From assembly GCA_946803715.1 (NCBI GenBank), contig CAMPET010000053.1:115170-179169 (forward strand): a stretch of 64,000 nucleotides of DNA, read 5' to 3'. A program made the translations under genes and the position numbers. Shown here in pieces: positions 36,321 through 48,400 of this stretch. This stretch comes from Beroe ovata. Taxonomy: Eukaryota > Ctenophora > Nuda > Beroida > Beroidae. The notes beneath the pieces are model-generated. The model saw nothing but the letters and a program-made list of their open reading frames with translations, was not told where the DNA came from and made no database searches. Position 1 is the stretch's first letter. Every line of letters begins with the position of its first letter.

Positions 36321-38730
36321 ATGCTCGAGATTAGGACTGTCTATCTCTTTCTCCCGATAATCGCATTGTGTAGTTCGTTTTGCAGCCCTCCCCCGGCATC
36401 TTCGCTGCGGTCAGCCAACGTTGACACCGTCGTCATAGCAACAGTCCTGAGTTACGATAAGTGAGTTCCATCATTGACACCATCATTGTTCATTCATCAG
36501 CGTTAAATTGTTGTCACGAAATACGACGCACTGCACCATAATCTTCCTTTGAGATCACAGAGTCAACATAACAACTCATGATAACGGAGAAAACACTATT
36601 TAAACTATTGACACCACTCCAATCTCCATGACACCAGTATCAACCAGTATCAACAATAGCTCTGAAATCATTGACACAGAGTACTTCGATTTGTGTCAAT
36701 CATACACTACCCGACATCAGTATCAACAATAGCATTGATACATTGACTCCACTATATAGCTCACACTTGACACCACGATTATCGATAGCACCAGAATCAT
36801 TGACACCACCATTTTCAGGAGTGTAGGATACAGAGGGGAAGTGACAGCGGCAGTTGACTGCAGGTTCATGTTTGAGCACCAAATAGCAGATCAGATTATC
36901 ATACGAGTAGCCCCACCCAGTAAGATCTTTAATCCTTTTCTTCCTTTTTCTATTCCTTCGAAATGACACCATTCATTCTAGCCAGTAAGTTCTTTAATCC
37001 TTGTCTCCCCTTTTTCTATTCCTTCGAAATGACACCATTCATTCCAGCCAGCAAGTTTATTGTTCCTTGTCTTCCTTTTTCTATTCATCCATAATGACAG
37101 ATTGAGAGAATTCATGTTGCCACAGTAACTCATCGAATGAATAACAAACTGTCGCATTTCGTCTAACTTGAAACGCACTCTCTACCCGGAATGCTGATGA
37201 CTTAAGAGGTGCATAATACCTTTTCTAAATCCGTATCACCATTTTCCAGGTTCAAAGAAATGCTCTAATGATCTTGACGAAGGATCTCAGCTTGTATTTT
37301 ACCTCACTTCAACAAGTCAGCCAAACATTTATTAGTGAGTAGATCATTGTTGATATACTCATGTGTAAGCTTGAGAGGACTCAAAAAATGATGATTTTAA
37401 AATGTTGAGGTAAACCGGTCATGGAAATTACAACTTCTCGATTATGATACCGAAATTTCTTCTGTGAAATGCGACTGACACGTAACCAATTTCCGCAGTA
37501 CAGACGTCAGTTTACGCTATGATGGATACGCACCAGTCTCAGATGTTGACATTGTAGCATTAAGGCAATTATCATATGCCATTGGCATCATGCCAACCGG
37601 AAAATCCTGTCCAGAAGGTAAGATCATGTGGTGTCAATCGTGTTTAAAAAACGTATGAACTAGGAAGATGTTGGAACGTGGTGTCACTGTCATGAACACA
37701 TGTAACATCGTCAGTGGTGTCAATAAAGTTTCAACTTGTGGTGTCAATTGACACAACTCCGCAGATTGTGTCACGGGCAGCGACTGGAGTGAGTGGAGTG
37801 AGTGTTCAAAGCACTGCGGTGTTGGGTCAATGTACAGACACCTTCAGAGCAGCCACAAAACAGAGGGTGAGAAGCATGACGTCATCAGATTCAGCTGATA
37901 CAATATATTCCGTGTAAATTTCGTATTTTCCGGTCAGACGTGTTAACAACGTCAACGAACGGAGTAAAAATACTCACGTTGAATAACCACGTCTTCAGTT
38001 TAATTCAACCGTTATCCAGTCATAGTGCACAAAAATGCAGAATTCAAAACACACAATCTCCAACAATAGTCGACAATTAGAAATGCAGAATTCCCAACTC
38101 ACTTCACCTATAATCTGCAGGTGGGGCAAGATGTCCGATAATTCCAGAACCAGCCCAGTGCAATATCAGACCGTGTGATGCAGTGGTCGACCCGCTAGAT
38201 AATGCCGACACCAAGGTGTGTCCTGAAATTGCAGTCAATTGGAATCACTTTTACTTTTAAAGGGGGAACCTCAAAACTTAAGTCACTGTCAAGCATTTGT
38301 TATTGAGAAGCGCAATGACTCAATAATTTCGATGATTCAGACAAAAAATGACATGAAAATTAACCGCCCGGCATAAAAACACTCAAAATTATCCCTCAAG
38401 AAACACCCTCTGCGTGGAAAAACCGCTCAAACAAAAACACCCCCTCAAACAAAAACACCACCTCAAACAAAAACAACCCCTCTCTCCTCTCAGACGAACG
38501 CGCACATGATAGTGGGAAAGTGTCAGACGGTTGACAGGGTAGAACACGTCCTCTGCACCAAACTCTGCGAGGTAGGCTACGAAAACCGTCCATTAAACTG
38601 GACGGTGACGCCAGTGAGAGTGCTGTGTGACAGACAAACAATCAAGTTCAAAAACGTAATGATCATATCGGAGTGTTCGTGCGTACAGGTTGAAGATGAG
38701 GATTTCGATCCTTTCGACTTTTTTGGGTAG
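36321..38730 (+). CDS. Secreted NTR-like/TSP1/cystine-knot protein
   Basis: Seven exons in phase give 292 residues: 36321-36460, 36819-36919, 37250-37334, 37499-37617, 37765-37866, 38121-38215, 38494-38730. Residues 1-22 are a signal peptide. Residues about 33-147 look like an NTR/agrin-NtA-type region (VVIATV strand, conserved CxF and KKC positions, VFYLTS strand), which is a weak structural guess. Residues 149-200 are a thrombospondin type 1 repeat (DWSEWSECSKHCGVGS, then the paired cysteines ending NIRPC). Residues 215-292 fit a C-terminal cystine knot: KC, then CTKLC in the CxGxC position, a central VLC and a terminal ECSC. TSP1 followed by a knot recalls CCN growth regulators, but the IGFBP and VWC modules of CCN are absent. 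The acidic end DFDPFDFFG is unusual. The protein is probably an extracellular ligand or matrix factor. Confidence 0.78.
36915..37100 (+). repeat. 66-bp tandem repeat spanning a splice donor
   Basis: Nearly three copies of a 66-bp unit (TATTCCTTCG landmarks at 36951 and 37017, decayed at 37082). The unit begins at the 5' splice site of exon 2 of the NTR/TSP1/knot gene, so the donor CCAGTAAG is present twice and as CCAGCAAG a third time. It lies within the intron to exon 3. Confidence 0.85.
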
Positions 38731-40334
38731 AAAAATTTTTTTTGTTGCAAATTTTGCTTTATCAGTCATAAAAATGTATCAGATAAAACTTTACTGCTTC
38801 AAGATAAAATTTTCATCATGAACACCATCAAGAGCAAAATAATTGCTGACTTCACACTTGGTTTAAAATTCAAAGCTTGCACTTCGCTTTTGAGAATCTT
38901 CATGACTTATGATTTTCCTTCAATGAAAGGTAAAGAGAGTGAAAACCTAAGCAAATTGTAAATACTTAGAGAAATGAATTTCATGATTCATCAATGATGG
39001 ATAATTGATTCTGGATGATTATTTTGAGCTCATTTATGTAGGTATCAAGTGCGAAACTTAATTCTTATATTAGGAATAGCTACTGCTAGTGAATTGGCTG
39101 TTGATCTATGTTCCTTCCTTTCACTGTTATATACATCAAAGGAAGCAAATTTTTCAGAAATATCATGTTGTTTATTTAATTACCTAGAATTGAGTAAGAA
39201 GTGGGTTGATAGATCTAGCTCAACTCATATCTATTCATTAAACTTATATTAATATTTGATGCATTAATTATTAATTTTCTTGAGTAGGCCTTTACAAGTG
39301 CAACGAAAGTCCATAAAAACAGATATGTGAATGTGAAATGAAGACGACGTTTTGCATACCTATACCAATTATTCATCAATTAATTAATTATCAATTAATT
39401 AATCAATTGCCATTATTTGTTAATTTATTTCACCCCTTTATGGTTTCAACAATCACAAAGACTGCTGTTTTCTTGGAGTTCTTCATAAAATTCTTAAATC
39501 CATTCCCAATAGCTAAATTATCCAGAAGTACGGTATAGTAATTACACTTTACAGTATAGTTGACGGTGAGGCTTCAATGTTTGGACAAAAAGGCGTCATA
39601 GTTGTAGTGAGCTTAGGGGCTCAAGGCCTCAGCTCAATCTGGAACACTGTATATCACCTATATGAGCCAAGTTAAGATTTAGCAAATGATCGAATTTCTG
39701 GACACAGCACCATCAACAGAACAGGAGCCTGATTCAAGACAGATCCTAATTATGCGTTCTCAACTAGGGAAGCAACACCTATATAAAGTTTGCTTTCTGC
39801 CATATAGCACCTCACTTGGCACCAGAATTGAGAGGTGCACCCGCTGTTCTGATGTTACATACCGAGGTGTTGGTGGCAATATCATTATCTTGTAATGGTA
39901 CCTACCCTATGAAACTAGACAGGTTTTACATTACATTTACTGCTTCCAGTGGTCGCGAAACTTCAGAAGTTTAATCAAGTTTTTTTGCAATGACTTCGAG
40001 GAAGTGCATATTAATAAGATTTTTTTGTTGAATTTAGGCTTGCTTCCCTCCGTTCTCGAACAAAGCTGTAACCAAAGGGGAGCACGAGTGTGCCTTCCTG
40101 CTAATAAAAGTAATAAAAGACTCATAATTCAGGCAATATAACCGTTAGACTGTTGTGTGCATGTCAGAAGTCGGTACTTTACATTGAAATACTGAAATAA
40201 ATATTGGACATTATTCCTACACATCTTGTTTTGATATTTGCATCTTCTTTGTGCTCAACGAACCTTTTGAATTATTGGATAACATTTCTTGTTGGAACCC
40301 ATGAGTACCATGAGTAGTCCATTGTTCATCTTGT
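38731..40334. other. Intergenic AT-rich stretch
   Basis: I see no supported gene. An open frame at 39686-39895 has no recognisable features. The 39360-39410 segment is rich in ATTAATTAAT-type sequence. Confidence 0.5.
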
Positions 40335-41609
40335 TTGAGCCATGCCACAATGATGTATTCTATGCAAAAGCATAAACCAGAGCTTGCAGATAAATATATC
40401 CTCCAAAATCTAACGCAAGCTATTCCAATTCCTAAGAGAGGAAGGAGTAACCACTCCCTCCATCGTACCATGGCAACTATAACCGGGATTCTCTACCCGG
40501 CTTTTGCTGGGATGGCCGGCAGTATTTCGGTAAACGCCATGGGGTTCGGATCTGCTATTGTGTATCTTTTCGTTTACGAAATCGGCTCAATGGCCGGTCT
40601 TGAATCAAACGGACTTCCGGGTCTGAAGTACGCTGTATTCCTGCAAACTTTGGGTTTGTTGGCCATCCTACCCATATTGGTCTGGAACTCCAACTTCCGC
40701 CAGCATTTGCCACTTGATGCAGCGGTTGTCATGGCTCCAATCAACTTGATCTGTGCCCCGATTGGAGTGTACATCCAGCAATTTGTACCGGTCCCTATTC
40801 TTAGGATCATCATTGGAACTACCACCCTGTTTCTAGCGATTTGGCAGCTTATCCAGATCTATCAGTTGAGTGTAAGGGCAGCCCGGGTGAATGGGCTGGT
40901 GGTGACAGGTGCTGTGATTGAGAATGGAAATGCTGGGGTGCATGAAGATGGGGACAGGAAGGTGTCTACAGAGAAGGAAGTCAATGGAGGCTTAGTGGAT
41001 GATGACAATGACCAGAACAGAAAGACTGAGATTCTCGAAAACAAGGTTACAATCCAAGATGAAAGCGATCTTACAGTTAAAAACAACAGTGCGCAAGAAA
41101 CAGCTCCAACGTCTGACCCTCCTGAGTCACCGCCCCCAATGGAAGATATATCCTTCAAGCGTAAGGTAGAGGACATGAAGGCAGCTCTGTGGCCCATCAC
41201 TCCACGACTGATATTCATGATCCTTGCCTCCATAGTGGGCGGGCTGCTGGGCGGGTTGGTTGGCGCGGGCGGCCCGCCTCTATTCCTCTACTTCTTTGTC
41301 TACGATATTTGCAAAGAACATGTTCGGGCGATTGGCGGGGTATTTTCAGTCACTACCACCACATCTCGTCTCATAACATATCTTGTAACGACTCCGGAGG
41401 AGGGAACAACGGGATCTAATACGTGGTTCGTTGCTCGGGATGTGTGGATTTATGTTGCCATAGCAACGGCTGAGTTGCTAGGTAGTCCCATAGGAATGTT
41501 TCTCAACAAGTACCTCAATAAATGGGGTTTCAAAGTGGGACTGTGTGTTTTGTTGATTCTCAATGGGATTTCTATGATTACTACCGGGTCTTTGGCCCTT
41601 GCCAAGTGA
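40335..41609 (+). CDS. TauE/SafE-family membrane transporter
   Basis: An intronless 424-residue polytopic protein. Two related membrane halves are visible: the first around residues 46-180 with GMAGSISVNAMGFGSAIVYLFVYEI, and the second around 295-424 with GGLLGGLVGAGGPPLFLYFFVYDI. The matching G-rich loop followed by an F-V-Y-[ED]-I helix is the internal duplication expected of the TauE/SafE (sulphite/organosulphonate or anion exporter) family, PF01925. The halves are joined by a hydrophilic acidic loop of about 100 residues (ENKVTI, proline-rich SDPPESPPP). The first ATG is used; a second candidate start is MATITG (codon 46). Substrate is unknown; sulphite or sulphonate is inferred only from family. 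The lack of introns contrasts with most neighbours and allows either retroposition or old transfer, although codon use looks ordinary by eye. Confidence 0.8.
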   Translation: MSHATMMYSMQKHKPELADKYILQNLTQAIPIPKRGRSNHSLHRTMATITGILYPAFAGMAGSISVNAMGFGSAIVYLFVYEIGSMAGLESNGLPGLKYAVFLQTLGLLAILPILVWNSNFRQHLPLDAAVVMAPINLICAPIGVYIQQFVPVPILRIIIGTTTLFLAIWQLIQIYQLSVRAARVNGLVVTGAVIENGNAGVHEDGDRKVSTEKEVNGGLVDDDNDQNRKTEILENKVTIQDESDLTVKNNSAQETAPTSDPPESPPPMEDISFKRKVEDMKAALWPITPRLIFMILASIVGGLLGGLVGAGGPPLFLYFFVYDICKEHVRAIGGVFSVTTTTSRLITYLVTTPEEGTTGSNTWFVARDVWIYVAIATAELLGSPIGMFLNKYLNKWGFKVGLCVLLILNGISMITTGSLALAK

Positions 41610-41833
41610 AAAAATGAAGTTCATCCTTGAATGTTCGGTTGTATTTCACTAAAATTTCTATTTAAATTTTGAGATAGTTCTCGAACTGCCAGATCTCTCC
41701 TCTGTTTTGCGGAGTGCAAACTGCACGGCGCGCGAAACAGTGGACAGTTGTGCAGAGAACTATAGCAAACACAGGTAACCCCCTGATCTGACCCCATGCC
41801 CCCAGCCCCACTCTCTTACCAACTATCAATTAC

Positions 41834-41955
41834 CTGGCTGAAGGAAATGAAACTGGCGACAGCACTTTTGATGAAGGAGTAGTTGTCGTGCTTGCAGCTG
41901 TACTTATCTTACTGCTGCTCACACCTTTGCTGCTCTTCTTACACTCATTTACTTC
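41834..41955 (-). pseudogene. Relic or spare copy of AAK1-like exon 10
   Basis: On the minus strand this 122-bp segment closely matches exon 10 of the AAK1-like gene (47409-47270), including the coding for KKSSKGVSSSKISTAAST and PSSKVLSPVS. It keeps an open frame, an AG acceptor, a good GT donor (CCAG|GTAATT) and the same phases as the original (0 in, 2 out). It lies about 1 kb downstream of the gene's stop codon, and the flanks do not match. It could be an exon-level duplication, a remnant of a second gene copy, or a misplaced contig. Confidence 0.65.
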
Positions 41956-42989
41956 CTATAATTATAAATACATTGAGAAATAAGCTTCATTCAAATCCCC
42001 TGAATTGCTATTTTCGTGATTCTCAGTTGCATTTTCTGATAATCTAAGTTGTATCTGTTACAAAGGGATAGGATCCGGTTTAATAACTTGTGTTTCAACA
42101 AAATCCAAAAAATAAAAACAGTTCGCAATGACATTCAAAATGAAGATCAATACGACTCTTGCAAAATTATTTATTGTTGTTGATAGTATAGTAATCATCT
42201 CATAAATTAATTGTTTAATCAATTAATCAATCAATAAATTCCATGATAATGAGTCCAACGACCTGTGATATGCGCTATCAATCATTCACAGCATTAACAA
42301 AATCAAGTTTCTAATACTCACATAATATGATAACATACTATGAAAATTAATAAATTTAATCTACTAATTGCTGTAACTTAGTAATAATAAACCCAAAACG
42401 TGTTGTAAAGATAATACCAGTTTTACTGAGATGTTTTTACAAAGCTTTGGAAACGCTTAAAATCTATAAATAGTAGTTATTACTATAGTAACTACTAAAT
42501 CCACGATTTTCGCTGACCGATCGCTGGCATCCCCTCATGAAAACCTCAACCCCGGAGCACTCGATTAGCAAGTTTACAAAAGTCTTTGACGTCATAGCGA
42601 AATGCTTTTTTCCTGATTCACAGCTGTAATTCTTTGGAACAATACAATATTTATAGTATTTACATCACACAACAGAAATTTGCCTAGTAGTATACGTTGC
42701 CAATGTAGATCTTCATGTAAAAATTAATCATTGCTATTTATCAGTTATCTTGTGCGTGTTGAAATGCAGCNTATAACTTTAAAAAGCTTTGATAATTTTA
42801 CATCGAATATAATTACCTCACAATAGATTAACAAAGTGTATCATGATAATTTCAGAGGGAACGATATCAATTGTAAAAAGTGTGTACCTACAATCCGTAT
42901 CTTAAGAATAAGTGAATTAACAAGCATATCCACATCACTTGAGTCAAGTAACTTGAGTCAAGTGACAGTTGTTGCTATAGGAATAGCTG

Positions 42990-44069
42990 TCACGTATTCA
43001 AATTGTCATGCAGTGGATTACCAACAACTGATCTTGAGTATGTGTGACTGTACTTTGTCACAAAATCTTCCTGCGATAGAACTTTTCGGCGACCGAAAAA
43101 GTGGAGTTTTTTCTTCGGTTTAGTGCTCTTGGTCGAGGGTATGCACGAGAGGCTCATACCACGACGAGGGAGAAGTGATTCCGGGGGAAGCACCGCAACA
43201 GACTGAAGAAGAGGATTAATCACGCGTTGCTATGGTAACGCGTTATTTATACCATGCTGCGCACGTGACTATATTCACGCGTGAGTCACGCACGTGACAA
43301 CTCACCTCGTTACTGAGGGCTCTGCGACAGGAGCGCAGCTCGTTTGATAACGACAGGTCGGGGTCTCGATGAGACTGCTCCACTTGGGCTGTGAGAGAAA
43401 GCTTTGGTGTCAGTTAGTGAGTTGTTCTACCAACGGTATGAGCTGGGGCTCGATACAATGAGAGACTTTTGGAAAAATGCCTAGTATTGATCTAGAAAAC
43501 ACGCGGAAGTATTTTATGTCCCTTAAACTTATCAAGAACAAAGGAGAGGTATGTGGTTGTTTTAAACTGGAATTGGCACAAAAATGATAGTAACTTACTT
43601 TTCGATCGTTCGACTTTGCTGCTCTTCGACGAAGGTGTTGCTTGAGCTGGTATTTCATCTAACCTACCAAGCAAACCAATTCAATATATTGGAACCCAAA
43701 TTGCAGTGACGTCATCAAATTCACTCGATTGTACGCCACGTACCTTGTTTGGGACGATCCCTTCGTTCGTAGACTCAGTTTTAGGAATTCGTCCTCGGGA
43801 GACGGAAGTTGGGAATTGTCGAAGTTGGAGTCTACCGACCGGTTTCCATGGGAACCAAGGGATTTCTGAAGGAGTGCAATTGGAGACGACAGAATATTGG
43901 AATAGAATTCGAGAATATTGTTTCAAATTAACGTTGAATATGGTTCTAAGGTGCTCTAGAGAATAAGAATGTTAAGATCATCGCTGAATCAGATAAGGGA
44001 GTATATCTTTGGTGCGATTCTAAGTGCCTCGATTTTGCTAGCGATAATCACATACAGCACATGCAAACA

Positions 44070-44104
<35 letters not shown>

Positions 44105-45361
44105 GTGATNNNNNNNNNNNNNNNNNNNNNNNNNNNNNNNNNNNNNNNNNNNNNNNNNNNNNNNNNNNNNNNNNNNNNNNNNNNNNNNNNNNNNNNNNNN
44201 NNNNNNNNNNNNNNNNNNNNNNNNNNNNNNNNNNNNNNNNNNNNNNNNNNNNNNNNNNNNNNNNNNNNNNNNNNNNNNNNNNNNNNNNNNNNNNNNNNNN
44301 NNNNNNNNNNNNNNNNNNNNNNNNNNNNNNNNNNNNNNNNNNNNNNNNNNNNNNNNNNNNNNNNNNNNNNNNNNNNNNNNNNNNNNNNNNNNNNNNNNNN
44401 NNNNNNNNNNNNNNNNNNNNNNNNNNNNNNNNNNNNNNNNNNNNNNNNNNNNNNNNNNNNNNNNNNNNNNNNNNNNNNNNNNNNNNNNNNNNNNNNNNNN
44501 NNNNNNNNNNNNNNNNNNNNNNNNNNNNNNNNNNNNNNNNNNNNNNNNNNNNNNNNCTGGGTATATGGCGGGGTTCTGGCATATGGTGGGGTCTAGGTAT
44601 ATGGCGGGGTTCTGGCATATGGTGAGGTCTGGGTGGAGCAATCGTGTAGAGACCGAGGTGAGAGTTGGTGAGAAGATGATTTGTGTTACGTGGTGTTTGA
44701 TAAAACACAAATCTTCACATAATAACATGGACGTTTTTATAATTTGAAGGTTATTGGAATGCTCATCACTATCAGTGACATGTTTATCAAGAATGAGAAC
44801 AAAGCTTTCTGCAAGATGTTCATTGACATTTCTACATCAGCAAGCATAATGTGTAGCTATCATGATGACACTTCCCCGAAAATTGTGCTACAATGTTCAC
44901 AAGACTGTCACATTTAAGAAAGGACAACCCACCTCATTCGAGGAAGATACTCCGACAATCTTCTCCGCACTCCTACTCTCCGCCTTGTTGACATAACCAA
45001 GTGTCGTCACCTGCTTGACACCAGTCAATTCCCCCGAGCTGCTGCTCAACTCGCTCTCCGCATCTCCATGGAAACTCCCGCCAAATGAAATCACCCCCTG
45101 GAAACACGTGGTATCCGACTTTGCGCGTGAGTGGCCACGCGCGTGAGGTCTGCTGCGTGATTTGTACGACGGGGAGGAGGGAGGTGGAGGGAGAAACACG
45201 ATGGGAGACACCGTGTCTCGAGTTTCTGGCAGAGTGCCAGCAGCAGGAGGAGGAGCGAAACTACCGCATGGTGGGTCCGGCTGCTGATAACCAGTGCTTC
45301 GTAATTCTGTTATTGTCTTGGCGGGAAGGGAGCGCTGCTGGGAGACCTTCTCGCGCGATGG

Positions 45362-45416
<55 letters not shown>

Positions 45417-48400
45417 ACCGGCTGATTCTGCTGGATGGATCGCTGTATTGTTGATCCAATATACGAGATTATATTTGCAAACTGTGAACTGTCACAGTAC
45501 AACCCTTCATGTACATTGTACAACACTACATGTTACAAAAATGATTGAAATCGTCCATGGCACATTGTTCATTGATGATTGGCATTCATGACCCGAATTC
45601 TACGATATTCGTGACAGGCATTGACGCTCCATACACTAAAAACATGCTTATTAGTGGATGAATAGGGATTGCTTCACTTACAGAGATGGGTGCAGGACCG
45701 AATGCGTTTCCCCAGGGATCTTCCGAGACCTGAAGATTATGGAAAGTGTGAGAACAGTGTCTTACGAAAAATTACAAATTCTGGGTCACGTACACGTCCA
45801 GGACACTCATTTTCTAACTATTCGAAGTGACGCAGCACGCTCGACAAACGCGATATTTCAGAGATCGCAATGTAAAACACGTCGGAGGGAATGCTAATGG
45901 GGGTGATCATTGACTTACAAATGACGATGATTGGAACTGAAGACTAGCCGAACGCTGGTTTCTGTTCTCCGTCGACTTCGGTCGCTCANGGTCTGCTGCG
46001 TGATTTGTACGACGGGGAGGAGGGAGGTGGAGGGAGAAACACGATGGGAGACACTGTGTCTCGGGTTTCTGGCAGAGTGCCAGCAGCAGCAGGAGGAGGA
46101 GCGAAACTACCGCATGGTGGATCCGGCTGCTGATTACCACTGCTTCGTAATTCTGTAATTGTCTTGGCGGGAAGGGAGCGTTGCTGGGAGACCTTCTCGC
46201 GCGATGGTTGTTGTTGCTGATGCAGTTGTTGTTGCTGTTGTACCGGCTGATTCTGCTGGATAGATCGCTGTATTGTTGATCCAATATACGAGATTATATT
46301 TGAAAACTGTGAAGTTTGAACTGTCACAGTACAACCCTTCATGTACAACACTACATGTTACAAAGATAATTGAAATCGTCCATGACACATTGTTCATTGA
46401 TGATTGGCATTCATGACCCATATTTTACGATATTCATTATTCGTGACAGACATTGACGCACCATACACTAAAAACATGCTTATTTGTGGATGAATAGGGA
46501 TTGCTTCACTTACAGAGATGGGTGCAGAACCGAATGCGTTTCCCCAGGGATCTTCCGAGACCTGAAGATTATGGAAAGTGTGAAAACAGTATTTTACGAA
46601 AAATTACAAATTGAGGGTCACGCACACGTCCAGGACACTCGTTTTCTAACTATTTGAAGATCAATAGAGTTCCTGTAGTGACGCAGCACGCTCAACAAAC
46701 GCGGTATTTCAGAGATCGCAGTGTAAAACATGTCGGAGGGAATGCTAATGGGGATGATCATTGACTTACAAATGACGATGATTGGAACTGAAGACTAGCC
46801 GATCGCTGGTTTCTGTTCTCCGTCGACTTCGGTCGCTCAGTTTGGGACCTAGGCTTTCTCTCGCCGGGAGAGACCACATCACGTGACTCGGCCGGTGCTG
46901 CAACGTGGTTTTTCCTTGGCAACGTACTGGCGTGTTCCTTAGCAACGCTGGAAAAATCACGTGACGCAGTCATATCGTGTGAGGAGTCACGCGCTGCAAC
47001 ATCACACGGTGGACCAATCAGTCCGAGATTTGCATCGTGTTTGGTGTTGCCTCTTGGTCTAGACCTCGATTTGATCTCCTCGTTCAAAGTGGGGTCTGAT
47101 CTGAAACATAGTCATGAGTCAGCAGTGTGCGAAGTTATGATAAATGGGACTATCTATAGACAATACACGATGATAGGTTAAAAATTTACTATCATGGACG
47201 ATATGGCACAACTATTGTCCAGAGATTTTTTGAGAATACATGTGTCAATTTATCCGCATTTCTCATCACCTAGTCGAAGGAGGACATGATATCTCAGCAG
47301 ATGAAACTGGCGACAGCACTTTTGATGAAGGAGCAGGTGCCGTGCTTGCAGCTGTACTAATCTTGCTGCTGCTCACACCTTTGCTACTCTTCTTGCTCTT
47401 GTTTCCCTCCTACAAATAAAGAAATAAGAAGAAAATGGTCAAATAATCAATAGTATGTAATTGCATAACATCGAATTTATTTTACAGTTGAAAATCAAAC
47501 CGATGTTTCCATGAATGATAGATCTTACCTTTAACCGGGAGAGAACTTGTTTCGCGCTAAGTCGATCAGACGGTTTAGAAACCAAGGTTTCGCCTGAAAT
47601 AACATTGGAAACATCACAAAACTTAACAGTGGTAGAAACAGTAGATCAGTAGTGTGATAATGTGTCCAGCAGAAATATTCTAATTAGACTCACGTATTAC
47701 AGACAGGAGGTTATCACTGTATCTATCAGCAGTCGATGGTATGGTGTATTTTGCACGTGCTATGGCAAGGGTGTTCTCTTCAAACGGCGTGGTGAAGAAA
47801 CAGAGTTTATAAAGGAGCACTCCGAGTGCCTAGAAAGAGAGATAATCAGCTTACGGTACATGTGATAACCAGAGGGTCAGAAACAGACTGTTTTTGGATA
47901 TCTCGACATCCAAGAGGACTTACCCAGACATCTGCAGGAGCACCAATCTCATATCCCAGATACAGATCACACATTTCCGGCGCTCGATATGAAAGTGTGG
48001 TAAATCTGGGGGGGGTGAGAAATCGGGTTATCACCATTTAGGAGAGGGAGAGAATGGGGGTACAAATAGGCGTAATCCCGACGCAAGTTCTGTCAAAAAT
48101 ATGTTCCTTCGACCCTTTTACTTTCTTGATTTAACGAATCTGTAGGTACTCAGTTTGTCGGACATTTTGCCGCAACCAATTTCCAAGAACCCCCGAACAA
48201 TAATGGTCTCATGCTAGCACAATTCTGAATAAAATACTCATATTCTCACACCACTCTACGCACCAACAGTAGGGTCGTTAACATACTCCCAATAGTGTCA
48301 CTCAACAAATTCTACCAGATCCACTTGAAGCGGGTTTGCTCAAATACAGAACGTGCCCTTCCTTATCTTGAGGAGAATTCGCGGTCCAGGGATGCCCGAT

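Noticed and set aside
42771-42771. Third false duplication at this n
   Set aside because: I compared both sides and found no long matching block. The similarity of 41834-41955 to exon 10 is confined to the exon.
43969-44728. Long open frames on both strands through the N-run
   Set aside because: They exist only because N is translated as X. The exons of the kinase gene on either side join without them.
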